A stretch of 9,108 nt of DNA from Clostridiaceae bacterium (GCA_016297585.1 JAEDGJ010000095.1:1-9108), one strand, 5' to 3'; counted from the first letter of the stretch, positions 1 through 8,042 are shown. The notes: a model not told the origin generated them from the letters alone. Program-made: numbers and translations.

Positions 1-249
1 CCCTCCTGTGTGCCATTTGTTTTTCTATGCCGTGTTGACATACTGCGCTCTACCCATCACGGTAACTGCGCGCTCTTGGAGTAAAAATGAAAACTTTTCT
101 CTATATGGGGAGAAAGTCAGAGAGGAAAAAGAGGGTGAGAGCAGGCTGTGGGAACGGTGTGTAAACCGTTTTTTCGGTTTTCCACGGTTTCCATAGCCGC
201 AGCGAGGGAGAAAAGGGAGAGATGGCTTCTCCTTTTCCGCCCTTTGTGC
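1..249. other. Upstream non-coding leader
   Basis: No convincing gene is present. The frames that stay open here encode low-quality peptides with no recognisable family, and base composition is less GC-rich than in the genes that follow. The stretch holds a terminator-like hairpin (151-174) and an imperfect inverted repeat (211-236). At the extreme left edge, the minus strand reads AGGAGGG (positions 1-7), which could be the Shine-Dalgarno of a divergent gene starting just outside the window. A TTGACA at 35-40 on the plus strand has no acceptable -10 at 16-18 nt spacing. Confidence 0.5.
151..174 (+). terminator. Possible rho-independent terminator
   Basis: AACGGT (153-158) pairs with ACCGTT (165-170) across a 6-nt loop. 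Two flanking G-T wobble pairs could lengthen the stem, and a run of six T (169-174) follows. The stem is short and only moderately GC-rich. It competes with an alternative fold between AACCG (164-168) and CGGTT (175-179). It would insulate the operon from transcription entering from the left, but the window shows no plus-strand gene upstream that needs it. Confidence 0.35.
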
Positions 250-255
250 TATACT
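247..255 (+). promoter_or_regulatory. Extended -10 promoter for the four-gene operon
   Basis: TGcTATACT contains an extended -10 TG dinucleotide (247-248) directly before a TATACT hexamer (250-255, five of six matches to TATAAT). The best -35 at 17-nt spacing is TTCTCC (227-232), which is weak, as is common for extended -10 promoters. The predicted start of transcription is near 262, leaving a leader of about 35 nt that contains the ribosome binding site of the first gene. This is the only good promoter seen before the four collinear genes. Confidence 0.55.
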
Positions 256-296
256 GTTGCCACAATGATAATCCGATCTGACTGGAGGCAATTTCT

Positions 297-884
297 ATGC
301 GTTCTCTGTTGAAAATCGCAAAAACCGGCTATCTCCTCCTCTCCGCGCTGCTGATCCTGGCGGGTGTGGGGCTGACGTTCTTCTCTGACACCTTCTACCC
401 CATCCTCGCCGTGCTGCTCGGCATCCTGTTTCTGGTGTTCGGCGCGGTCAAGCTCGCGGGCTTCTTCTCCAAGGATCCCTATCAGCTCGTCTTTGAGTCC
501 GATCTCGTTTTCGGCATCCTCTATCTGGCGCTGGGTCTGCTGCTGCTTTTCCGTCCGGCGCACACGATGGCCTTCTTTGGCATTGTGTTCGGACTGATGC
601 TGCTGGCCGACGGACTGACCCGTGTGCGCATCGCGCTCGATGCGCGGCCGTTCGGCATCCGCGCGTGGTGGCTCATCCTCGTCTCCGCCATCGCGACGGC
701 CATTCTCGGCGTCGTCCTGCTGTTCCATCCCGGCGAGGGCACGCAGGTTCTCACGCAGCTGCTCGGCATCTCGCTGATGGTCGACGGCGTGATGAACATC
801 AGCACGATCCTCGCCGCCGTCCGCGTGATCCGCGCCGCCCGTCCCGGGGACGACGGCGAGGATTACGAACTGGTCGACGACTGA
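297..884 (+). CDS. DUF308/HdeD-like six-TM membrane protein
   Basis: A 195-residue, strongly hydrophobic protein. About six membrane segments can be seen (roughly residues 10-29, 33-54, 66-86, 90-109, 122-143 and 149-174), followed by a short acidic cytosolic tail (DDGEDYELVDD). Two similar halves with FG/LG-rich helices and a conserved-looking 'LADGLTRV' / 'MVDGVMNI' pair at equivalent places match the DUF308 family. The E. coli member HdeD is linked to acid resistance, but the molecular function is unknown for most members. The start is set by TGGAGG (283-288) 8 nt before ATG, and a promoter lies just upstream. The MMPL transporter follows after 38 nt, so it is probably the first gene of the operon. 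Its role here, perhaps an accessory membrane subunit or stress protein, is inference only. Confidence 0.85.
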   Translation: MRSLLKIAKTGYLLLSALLILAGVGLTFFSDTFYPILAVLLGILFLVFGAVKLAGFFSKDPYQLVFESDLVFGILYLALGLLLLFRPAHTMAFFGIVFGLMLLADGLTRVRIALDARPFGIRAWWLILVSAIATAILGVVLLFHPGEGTQVLTQLLGISLMVDGVMNISTILAAVRVIRAARPGDDGEDYELVDD

Positions 885-905
885 ACCCACGCACAACCCA
901 GCCTT

Positions 906-914
906 AAAAGGAGG
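906..914 (+). promoter_or_regulatory. Strong Shine-Dalgarno of the MMPL gene
   Basis: AAAAGGAGG lies 8 nt before the ATG at 923. It fixes the start and gives the transporter its own strong initiation site despite the short 38-nt gap after the first gene. Confidence 0.8.
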
Positions 915-922
915 ATCTTCCT

Positions 923-3379
923 ATGAATCAGACTGCCGAAGGCTCCGGCGCTTCCTTTATGGAGAAGGTGTCGGCCTTCATCGTTGACAAGCGCAGCCTC
1001 ATCTTCCTCATCACCATCATTCTGCTGATCTTCTCGGCCTTCTCGCGCAACTGGGTCGAGGTCGAGAGCGACCTCACCTACTACCTGCCGGAGGATTCCG
1101 AAACAAAGCAGGCGCTGAACGTCATGGACGAACAGTTCATCACCTACGGCACGGCGAAGATCATGGTCGCAAACATCACGCTGGACGAGGCCGCCGCGCT
1201 GAACGACACGATCAAGTCCATCCGCGGCGTCCAGATGGTCGACTATGACGAGACAGAGGATCATTATAAAAACCTCTCCGCCCTCTATTCCGTCACCTTC
1301 GACTATTCCGAGGACGACGACGCCTGCCTCACGAGCCTCGACGCCGTGAAAGAGGCGCTTGCGTCCTATGACGTCTACGTCTCCACCGACCTCGGCAACA
1401 CGCAGGAGGAGACGATCGACCATGAGATCAACATCATCATGATCTATGTCGCCGTCGTCATCGTCGTGGTGCTGCTGCTCACGTCCGAGACATATGGCGA
1501 AGTCCCTGTTCTGATCCTGACGTTCGTGGTCGCGCTCGTCGTCAATCAGGGCACGAACTATCTGCTCGGCAAGATCTCCTTCGTGTCCAACTCCGTCACG
1601 AGCATCTTGCAGCTTGCCCTCTCCATCGACTACGCGATCATCTTCTGCAACCACTTCAAGGAGGAGCACCGCCTCTTCCCCATCCGCGAGGCCGTCATCG
1701 CCGCGCTCAGCAAGTCCATCCCGGAGATCGGCGCGAGCTGCCTCACCACGGTCGGCGGCATGGTTGCGATGCTGTTCATGCAGTTTAAGCTCGGCCCGGA
1801 CATGGCCATCTGCCTGATCAAATCCATCGCCTTCGCGCTGCTGTCGGCGTTTCTTGTGATGCCGGGGCTGCTGATGCTCTTCGGCCCGCTCATCGACCGC
1901 ACCGCGCACCGCAGCTTCGTCCCGAAAGTCTCCTTCATCGGCAAATACGACTACGCAACGCGCTTCTTTGTGCCCGCCATCTTTTTGATCTTCGTCGTGT
2001 TCGGCTTCAAGCTCTCGTCGGACTGCCCGTATGCCTACGGTTACAGCCTGCTCACCACGCCGAAGCTCAACGAGACGCAGATCGCGGAGAACATGATCGA
2101 GGACACCTTCCCGTCCACAAACATGGTCGCCCTCGTCGTGCCCGCCGGGGATTATGACAAGGAACGTGCCATCCTCGAAGAGCTTTCCACCTATGATGAG
2201 GTCGACTCTTCGATGGGCCTGACGAACATCGAGGCCATGGATGGCTATATGCTGGCCGACAAGCTCACGCCGCGGCGGTTCGCAGAGCTGGCCGGGCTGG
2301 ACTATGAGGTGGCCGAGGTGGTCTACGCGGCCTATGCCGCCAATCAGGAGAATTACGGCCAGCTGGCCGGAAACCTCTCCAATTATCAAGTCCCGCTCAT
2401 CGACATTCTGCTCTACGCCTGCGATCAGATCGACTCAGGACTCGTCACGCTCTCGGACGAGCAGACCGCGATGCTGAACGACGCGAAGGTGCAGATGACC
2501 AGCGCGAAGAACCAGCTCCAGAGTGAGGACTTCAGCCGGATGCTCGTCTATCTGAACCTGCCCGTCAGCGGCGACGAGACGTATCAGTTCACCGACCTCA
2601 TGCATGAGATCGCCGAGAAATACTATCCCGACGGCCCGGTCTACATCGCGGGCAACAGCACGAACGAATACGACTTTGAAAAGTCCTTCGCCGTCGACAA
2701 CACGGTCGTCAGCATCGTCTCGGTGCTCATCGTGCTCGTCGTCCTGCTGTTCACGTTCAAATCCGCGGGCATGCCGCTGCTGCTGATCCTCGTCATTCAG
2801 GGCAGTATCTGGATCAACTTCTCCATCCCGACGATCACGGGCAAATACCTGTTCTTCCTCGGCTATCTGATCGTCAGCTCCATCCAGATGGGCGCGAACA
2901 TCGACTATGCCATCGTCATCGCCACGCGCTATCAGGAGCTGAAGGGCAAGATGCACCACCGCGACGCCATCGTCGAGACGCTGAACTTTGCCTTCCCGAC
3001 GATCCTGACCTCCGGCTCCATCCTCTCCGTCTGCGGCTTTTTGATCGGCAGCATGACGTCCGAGCCGGTCATCGCCGGCATCGGCGAGAGCCTCGGGCGC
3101 GGCACAGTCATCTCGATGTTCCTCGTCATGTTCGTCCTGCCGCAGATCCTGCTCATCGGCAGCGGCATCGTCGACAAGACGTCCTTCTCCGTGCCGTCCG
3201 TCGCGGTCGGCGGACATAAAACCGCCAATGGCCGCACCTATGTCAACGGCATGGTGTCCGGCCGCATCAACGGCACGATCCGCGGCGCGGTACACGCCGT
3301 CGTCGAGGGCGACATCGATCTCAATCTGGTATCCGGTTCAGCAAATGATGAGGAGGCGGACGATGATGAAACAAAATAA
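923..3379 (+). CDS. MMPL/RND-superfamily transporter, 12 TM
   Basis: An 818-residue membrane transporter of the MMPL (RND) family. TM1 is near residues 24-40, and an exoplasmic loop spans about 41-168. TM2-TM6 run between 170 and 320, TM7 is near 347-363, a large exoplasmic loop covers about 364-590, and TM8-TM12 run between 592 and 746. This is the usual duplicated RND plan. Each half has the Asp-Tyr pair that forms the proton relay in MmpL proteins: LSIDYAI (D236-Y237) in TM4 and ANIDYAI (D661-Y662) in TM10, so proton-driven export is likely. Family members move lipids or other hydrophobic envelope compounds; the substrate here is unknown. The cytosolic tail is odd: residues 774-804 repeat hydrophobic-x-Gly/Ala-x eight times, then end in an acidic stretch (DEEADDDETK). 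The last 17 nt overlap the next gene, so the two proteins are probably made together. Confidence 0.93.
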   Translation: MNQTAEGSGASFMEKVSAFIVDKRSLIFLITIILLIFSAFSRNWVEVESDLTYYLPEDSETKQALNVMDEQFITYGTAKIMVANITLDEAAALNDTIKSIRGVQMVDYDETEDHYKNLSALYSVTFDYSEDDDACLTSLDAVKEALASYDVYVSTDLGNTQEETIDHEINIIMIYVAVVIVVVLLLTSETYGEVPVLILTFVVALVVNQGTNYLLGKISFVSNSVTSILQLALSIDYAIIFCNHFKEEHRLFPIREAVIAALSKSIPEIGASCLTTVGGMVAMLFMQFKLGPDMAICLIKSIAFALLSAFLVMPGLLMLFGPLIDRTAHRSFVPKVSFIGKYDYATRFFVPAIFLIFVVFGFKLSSDCPYAYGYSLLTTPKLNETQIAENMIEDTFPSTNMVALVVPAGDYDKERAILEELSTYDEVDSSMGLTNIEAMDGYMLADKLTPRRFAELAGLDYEVAEVVYAAYAANQENYGQLAGNLSNYQVPLIDILLYACDQIDSGLVTLSDEQTAMLNDAKVQMTSAKNQLQSEDFSRMLVYLNLPVSGDETYQFTDLMHEIAEKYYPDGPVYIAGNSTNEYDFEKSFAVDNTVVSIVSVLIVLVVLLFTFKSAGMPLLLILVIQGSIWINFSIPTITGKYLFFLGYLIVSSIQMGANIDYAIVIATRYQELKGKMHHRDAIVETLNFAFPTILTSGSILSVCGFLIGSMTSEPVIAGIGESLGRGTVISMFLVMFVLPQILLIGSGIVDKTSFSVPSVAVGGHKTANGRTYVNGMVSGRINGTIRGAVHAVVEGDIDLNLVSGSANDEEADDDETK
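3351..3368 (+). promoter_or_regulatory. Shine-Dalgarno and tandem ATGs inside the MMPL gene end
   Basis: AGGAGG (3351-3356) lies within the last MMPL codons, 6 nt before ATG at 3363 and 9 nt before a second in-frame ATG at 3366. Both starts are usable, and the protein begins M-M-K or M-K. The same frame is open from an ATG at 3228, but that extension would overlap the transporter by about 150 nt and bury the signal peptide, so it is rejected. The arrangement suggests translational coupling. Confidence 0.75.
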
Positions 3380-6300
3380 CCCGCTCCGCCGCCTGCTTGC
3401 GGCGCTGCTCGCGGCGCTCACGCTCGTGAGCTTTACGATCCTGCCCGTCCTCGGCGCGGCGGAGGACGAAGCAGCGGACACCGAAGCCGCCGAAACCACA
3501 GAAGCCACCGCCCCGAAGGCTGAAGAGACCGAGATGGAGATCATCTCCATTTCCACCGAGGACGATTTGATCGCCCTCGCGGCGAGCTGCACGCTCGACG
3601 CCTGGTCGTGGGAGAAACACGTCGTGCTTGAGGCCGATCTCGACCTCACAGGACTGACCTTCTCCCCCATCGCCACGTTCGGCGGCACGTTCGACGGTCA
3701 GGGCCACACGATCCGCGGCCTTGCCATCACGGACGCGCTCTCCCCGGCGGGCCTGATCTGCACGCTCCAGCCCACGGGCCGCGTGGAAAATCTGCACATC
3801 GAGGGCAGCGTCGCCCCGGCGGGCGACCCCGTCTCAACCGGCGGTCTCGTCGGCGAGAACTATGGCACAATCGAAAACTGCTCCTTCACCGGCACGGTCT
3901 CCGGCGGCTGGGCCACCGGCGGCCTCGTCGGCGAAAACAAGGCCAGCGGCGTGCTCCGCGGCTGCCGCACGGGCGGCACCGTCGACGGTGAGAACCGCAC
4001 CGGCGGACTCGTGGGCTGCAACCTTGGCGTGATCGAGGACTGCGAAAACGCGGCCTACGTCAACATCGAGAGCGTCGATCCGGGCATTGACCTCTCCGAT
4101 CTCGACCTCACCTTCTCGCTCGACCTCACGAAGCTCTCCGAGCTGTCCACCGCCAACATCGCCACCGACACCGGCGGCGTCGCGGGCTACAACGCGGGGA
4201 CGATCTCCGCCGCACGCAATACCGCCACCATCGGTTATCCGCACATCGGCTATAACACCGGCGGCATCGTGGGCCGCACGTGCGGCCAGCTTGTCGACTG
4301 CGTCAACACCGGCGCGGTCAATGGCCGCAAGGACGTCGGCGGCGTGGCCGGTCAGGTCGAGCCGTACATCGAGATGCAGCTCAATGACAAGACCACGAAA
4401 AAGCTCCAGACCCAGCTGAACGAGCTGAGCGACCTCGTCGACAAGGCCGCATCCGACGCGGAGGGCAGCGCGGGCGGCGTCGCCTCCCGGCTGAACACGC
4501 TCTCCGGCTATGTCGACACCGCTGTCGAAGAGGCGGGCAGCATCCGCGTCAATGTCGACGGCAAGGCAAACGTCACCGGCTCCGGCAATGTCACCGGCGG
4601 CGCGTCCTCCAACTCCACCACCACCGCCACGCCCGGCGACACCACGGCCTCCGTCACGCCCGGCGAGGGCGGAAGCATCGACGTCACGCCGAAGGATGAC
4701 GGCGGCGTCACCGTCGACATCACGACCGGCTCCGGCTCCGTGACCATCGATCCCGGCAAGCTCGACGTCGATCATTCCGGCACAGCCTCCGGCGGCCTGG
4801 ATGCCGCGGGCCGGGCAGACGCCGCGGCGGGGCTTGTAGCCGCGCCCGATCTCGGCGGCTTCACCTCCGCCGTCAACGGCGTTTCGAGCCAGATCAACCT
4901 TCTGAACGACGCCGTCACCGGCACGGTCGGCACCGTCTCGAACGACATCAAGGCCATCAACAAAAAGTTCCATGAAATCTCCACGACGCTGTTCGACGCC
5001 GTCAACGACGCGGAGTCCGGCGTGAAAAATACCGTCACCGACGCATCCGCAGTCGACGTCGACCAGATCACGCTCGGCAAGCTCTCCGCCTGCCGGAACG
5101 AGGCCGCCGTCTCCGGCGACATCAACACCGGCGGCGTGGCCGGTTCGATGGCGCTCGAGTACGCGCTCGACCCCGAGGACGACGTCTCGTCCGATCTCAA
5201 CGGCAGCTATAAGCGCCAGTACACCTACCGTGCGGTGCTCCAGCACTGCGTCAACACCGGCGCGATCACCGGCAAGCGGTCTTACGTGGGCGGCATCTGC
5301 GGCCGGATGGATCTCGGCCTCATCACAGCCTGTGAAAACTACGGCCCCGTGGAGAGCACGTCCGGCTCCTACGTCGGCGGCGTGACCGGCCTGACCGGCG
5401 CAAGCGTCCGCGAAAGCTATGCCAAGTGTACGCTCTCCGGCAAGAGCCATGTCGGCGGCATCACCGGCTCCGGCGTGGCCGAAGCGCTCGACGGTTCGGG
5501 CAGCACCGTGGCCGCCTGCGTCAGCCTTGTGGATATCACCGGCTGCGGGCAGTATTCGGGCGCCATCTCCGGCGCACCGGACGGCACGTTCACCGGCAAC
5601 CGCTTCGTCTCCGCCGCGCTCGCAGGTCTGGATCACCAGAGCATCGCAGGCAGCGCCGAGCCGGTCGATTTCCAGACACTTCTGGAGGAGGACGTCCTCC
5701 CCGAGGACATGCGCACGTTCACGCTGAAATTCGTAGCAAGCGGCAAGACGCTCAAGCAGCTCCGCTTCTCGTATGGCGATTCGTTTGACGAGTCCGTCTT
5801 CCCCGCCATTCCGGAGCAGGACGGCTCCTACGCCGCGTGGGATCGCACGGAACTGAACGACCTTCATTTCGACACTACTGTCACCGCTGTCTACACGTCC
5901 TACGTCCCAGGACTCGCTTCCGACGCCGTGCGCGAGGATGGCCGCGCGGTGCTCCTTGCGGAGGGCAGCTATCGCGAGGGCGATTCCATCAGCGCGTCTT
6001 CCGAGGCGCTCACCCCGTCGGTCTTCCACGTCCGCACTGGGAACGCAGCCAACCGCATCCAGGCGTATTTTGAGAGCGTTGAGGCCGGGAAGCTCCCGCC
6101 GATGACCGCCAACTGGGATCTCATCGAGCAGTGGAGCATCACCGTCTCGAGCGAGACGCCCGCGCCGCACCGCATCCGCTATCTCGCTCCTGAGGGCAAG
6201 ACGAGCCGTCTGCGCATCTATGTGGAGCAGGGCGGCGTCTGGCAGTCCGTTCCGTTTGAAACCGTCGGCAGCTATGCCGTCTTCTCCATCCCGGCTGCCA

Positions 6301-8042
6301 GCGCACGCATCGCCGCCGTGTCGACGATGCCGGTCTGGTGGATCTGGGCGGCGATTCCTCTGCTGCTCGCGCTGATTATTTTCCTGATGATCCACTTCAT
6401 TCGGAAGGCTGTGCGCAAATCGAAGCAGAAACGCGCGGCGCAAAGCGCGCCGCAGAACGCCCCGCTCGTCCCCGCTGGCGTATCCGCTGTCGCTGCCGGC
6501 AGCGACCCGCAGCCGCCCGCTGCCGTACCCGCTGACCAAAACGCGGAGCTGCTGGCTCGCGCCAAATCGGCGGAGGAAAAGCTGGCCGAGCTGGAGGCCG
6601 AGCTTGCCGCACTGAAGGCACAGCAGGTCCCGGAAAATTCCTCCAATTTCCATGACGATTCAAGCGCTCCCGAGGCGCGCAGCACGGAGGAAGCCCACCC
6701 AAAAGCTGAGGCCGCCGGAACGGCGGCCAAGCCGAACCGTCGCTTCCGCTGGTGGATCATCCCCATCGCCGTGATCGTCATTGCGGCAATCCTGGCCGCG
6801 GTCTCGTTCTTCGGATCTTCGAAGCTCAAAACCGGGCTGAACGCCTATGAACTGCTGAAAAACTACGCAAATCAGGATGTACTCGTGATGCAGGCGGACG
6901 CCGCGCTGACCACGAACGGCGACACCTCGGAGACGAGCGTCGACATTCTGCACACCAGCGCGGACGGCCAGTCCATCACACGCCTCACGCGCGACGGCCT
7001 GTCGCTGTATCTGGCGAACGACACGCTCTATCTCGCGGACGGCAGCGCCTGCGCTCTTGGCGCGAACGGACTGATCGACTATGGGGCACTGCTCGATATG
7101 TCCGTTTCCCTGTACGGATCGGCTGAACTGGAAACGTCAAAGAACGGGGACGAAACCGTCTATTCCGCCGCAATTTCCGGCGAAGATGCGCAGAAGCTCG
7201 CGGCAATTTTACTTCCGTCCATGGCGGACGAAGCGGGCGCGTTGCGGGAAGTCTCCATGTCGCTGGCCGAGCAGGACGGGACGCTGGAACGCCTCGTCTT
7301 TGAGATCGCGCTCTCCGACGAGGCAAACACTGCCCTCAGTCTGACGCTCACGCCCCGGCACGGCACGGCGGAGGACGCGGAGATCCCGGAGGCGGTACTG
7401 TCCGCCATGCAATCCGGGGAAAACACCGCAAACATCACCCTGACTGACGATTTTTTCCGGCTGCTCCGCGCCTGGCAGGCCACATTTGGCGGGGACGCCG
7501 TCTCGGCAGATCTCCGCCTCAAGGCGGACTGCGGCCCCGTCGTCCTCGACACCACGCTGGGCCTGGGGCAGCAGCGCATTGACGGCATGACCGTCACTGG
7601 CATCCAGAAGGGTCCGGTCACACTGTATGTTTCAGATGGAAAGATTCTTGATTCCTCTGGAAACGCGGTCGATCTCGGGACAAATTCGTGGGCAAAGTCC
7701 GCGAATCTGCTCGACGCAGCGGCGCAGCTCCTCTTTTCGGCCACGGCCAGCCACACCGAAAAGCCCGGCGGGCAGGAGGTCTATACCATCGCGCTGGACG
7801 CGGACGGCATGGCCGCCGCTGCGAACGCGATCGCGCCGGACATCGAATCTCTGGACATTGATTTCACCGAAGGAAACCTCGAGATCGTGCTGAGCGGGAA
7901 CGATTTGTCCAGCATCACGATCTCGTGCGGCGGGGCGCTCCGCCTCCTGCTGACGGACACGGACGTTTCATTCCGCGCCGTCATTACCCCGGCGGGACGC
8001 GAGTTCGCAGTCACGCAGCAAGTCCTCAGCGCATTGCAGTAA
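3363..8042 (+). CDS. Giant GLUG-repeat surface protein with two TMs and exoplasmic C-terminal domain
   Basis: A 1559-residue protein. A signal peptide occupies residues 1-31 (RR, then a Leu/Ala core, possible cleavage near VLG-A), followed by an acidic Ala/Glu/Thr linker. A beta-helix starts near residue 58 and contains ten GLUG-type GGxxG motifs at 160, 186, 214, 271, 300, 326, then 590, 643, 672 and 698. Many turns carry a Cys, as in ENCSFTG, EDCENA and VDCVNTG. Two helical arms (about 343-391 and 500-559), joined by a Gly/Ser/Thr-rich linker, interrupt the helix. An InlB/Listeria-Bacteroides-like repeat (785-845, ending in TVTAVY) and a beta-rich stalk lead to TM1 (991-1013). A basic, Ala/Pro-rich cytosolic segment with a coiled coil (1060-1088) leads to TM2 (1131-1150). 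The exoplasmic C-terminal region (1151-1559) is an internal duplication. The gene overlaps the MMPL gene by 17 nt, so it is a likely partner of the pump. The domain calls are firm for GLUG and the TMs, and tentative for the C-terminus. Function is unknown. Confidence 0.85.
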   Translation: MMKQNNPLRRLLAALLAALTLVSFTILPVLGAAEDEAADTEAAETTEATAPKAEETEMEIISISTEDDLIALAASCTLDAWSWEKHVVLEADLDLTGLTFSPIATFGGTFDGQGHTIRGLAITDALSPAGLICTLQPTGRVENLHIEGSVAPAGDPVSTGGLVGENYGTIENCSFTGTVSGGWATGGLVGENKASGVLRGCRTGGTVDGENRTGGLVGCNLGVIEDCENAAYVNIESVDPGIDLSDLDLTFSLDLTKLSELSTANIATDTGGVAGYNAGTISAARNTATIGYPHIGYNTGGIVGRTCGQLVDCVNTGAVNGRKDVGGVAGQVEPYIEMQLNDKTTKKLQTQLNELSDLVDKAASDAEGSAGGVASRLNTLSGYVDTAVEEAGSIRVNVDGKANVTGSGNVTGGASSNSTTTATPGDTTASVTPGEGGSIDVTPKDDGGVTVDITTGSGSVTIDPGKLDVDHSGTASGGLDAAGRADAAAGLVAAPDLGGFTSAVNGVSSQINLLNDAVTGTVGTVSNDIKAINKKFHEISTTLFDAVNDAESGVKNTVTDASAVDVDQITLGKLSACRNEAAVSGDINTGGVAGSMALEYALDPEDDVSSDLNGSYKRQYTYRAVLQHCVNTGAITGKRSYVGGICGRMDLGLITACENYGPVESTSGSYVGGVTGLTGASVRESYAKCTLSGKSHVGGITGSGVAEALDGSGSTVAACVSLVDITGCGQYSGAISGAPDGTFTGNRFVSAALAGLDHQSIAGSAEPVDFQTLLEEDVLPEDMRTFTLKFVASGKTLKQLRFSYGDSFDESVFPAIPEQDGSYAAWDRTELNDLHFDTTVTAVYTSYVPGLASDAVREDGRAVLLAEGSYREGDSISASSEALTPSVFHVRTGNAANRIQAYFESVEAGKLPPMTANWDLIEQWSITVSSETPAPHRIRYLAPEGKTSRLRIYVEQGGVWQSVPFETVGSYAVFSIPAASARIAAVSTMPVWWIWAAIPLLLALIIFLMIHFIRKAVRKSKQKRAAQSAPQNAPLVPAGVSAVAAGSDPQPPAAVPADQNAELLARAKSAEEKLAELEAELAALKAQQVPENSSNFHDDSSAPEARSTEEAHPKAEAAGTAAKPNRRFRWWIIPIAVIVIAAILAAVSFFGSSKLKTGLNAYELLKNYANQDVLVMQADAALTTNGDTSETSVDILHTSADGQSITRLTRDGLSLYLANDTLYLADGSACALGANGLIDYGALLDMSVSLYGSAELETSKNGDETVYSAAISGEDAQKLAAILLPSMADEAGALREVSMSLAEQDGTLERLVFEIALSDEANTALSLTLTPRHGTAEDAEIPEAVLSAMQSGENTANITLTDDFFRLLRAWQATFGGDAVSADLRLKADCGPVVLDTTLGLGQQRIDGMTVTGIQKGPVTLYVSDGKILDSSGNAVDLGTNSWAKSANLLDAAAQLLFSATASHTEKPGGQEVYTIALDADGMAAAANAIAPDIESLDIDFTEGNLEIVLSGNDLSSITISCGGALRLLLTDTDVSFRAVITPAGREFAVTQQVLSALQ

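Noticed and set aside
35..40. A perfect TTGACA as a -35 box
   Set aside because: No -10-like hexamer lies at 16-18 nt spacing downstream (CACGGT at 17 nt).
35..66. A tRNA D-arm-like string on the minus strand (GGTAGAGCGCA)
   Set aside because: No matching acceptor, anticodon or T arms can be drawn around it.
8..196. A 62-codon plus-strand frame in the leader starting at GTG
   Set aside because: No ribosome binding site is visible, it reads through the terminator-like hairpin, and its composition is unlike the genes of this window.
863..2389. A minus-strand open frame of 508 codons opposite the MMPL gene
   Set aside because: Its Asp/Glu/His/Arg-rich product looks like the antisense of hydrophobic Val/Ile/Leu codons. 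The sense frame has clear TM segments and Asp-Tyr motifs.
2435..3295. A minus-strand open frame of 286 codons opposite the MMPL C-terminal half
   Set aside because: Same antisense composition artefact, with no recognisable motif.
3228..3362. A 45-codon N-terminal extension of the GLUG protein
   Set aside because: It would overlap the MMPL gene far more, has no Shine-Dalgarno, reads as Ala/Ser/Thr/Arg-rich shadow sequence and would block the signal peptide that begins at 3363.
3834..6653. A minus-strand open frame of 939 codons opposite the GLUG protein
   Set aside because: It is rich in Asp/Gly/Ala/Val/Arg with no family pattern, signal or good start. It mirrors the GC-rich third positions of the sense gene, whose product has clear domains.
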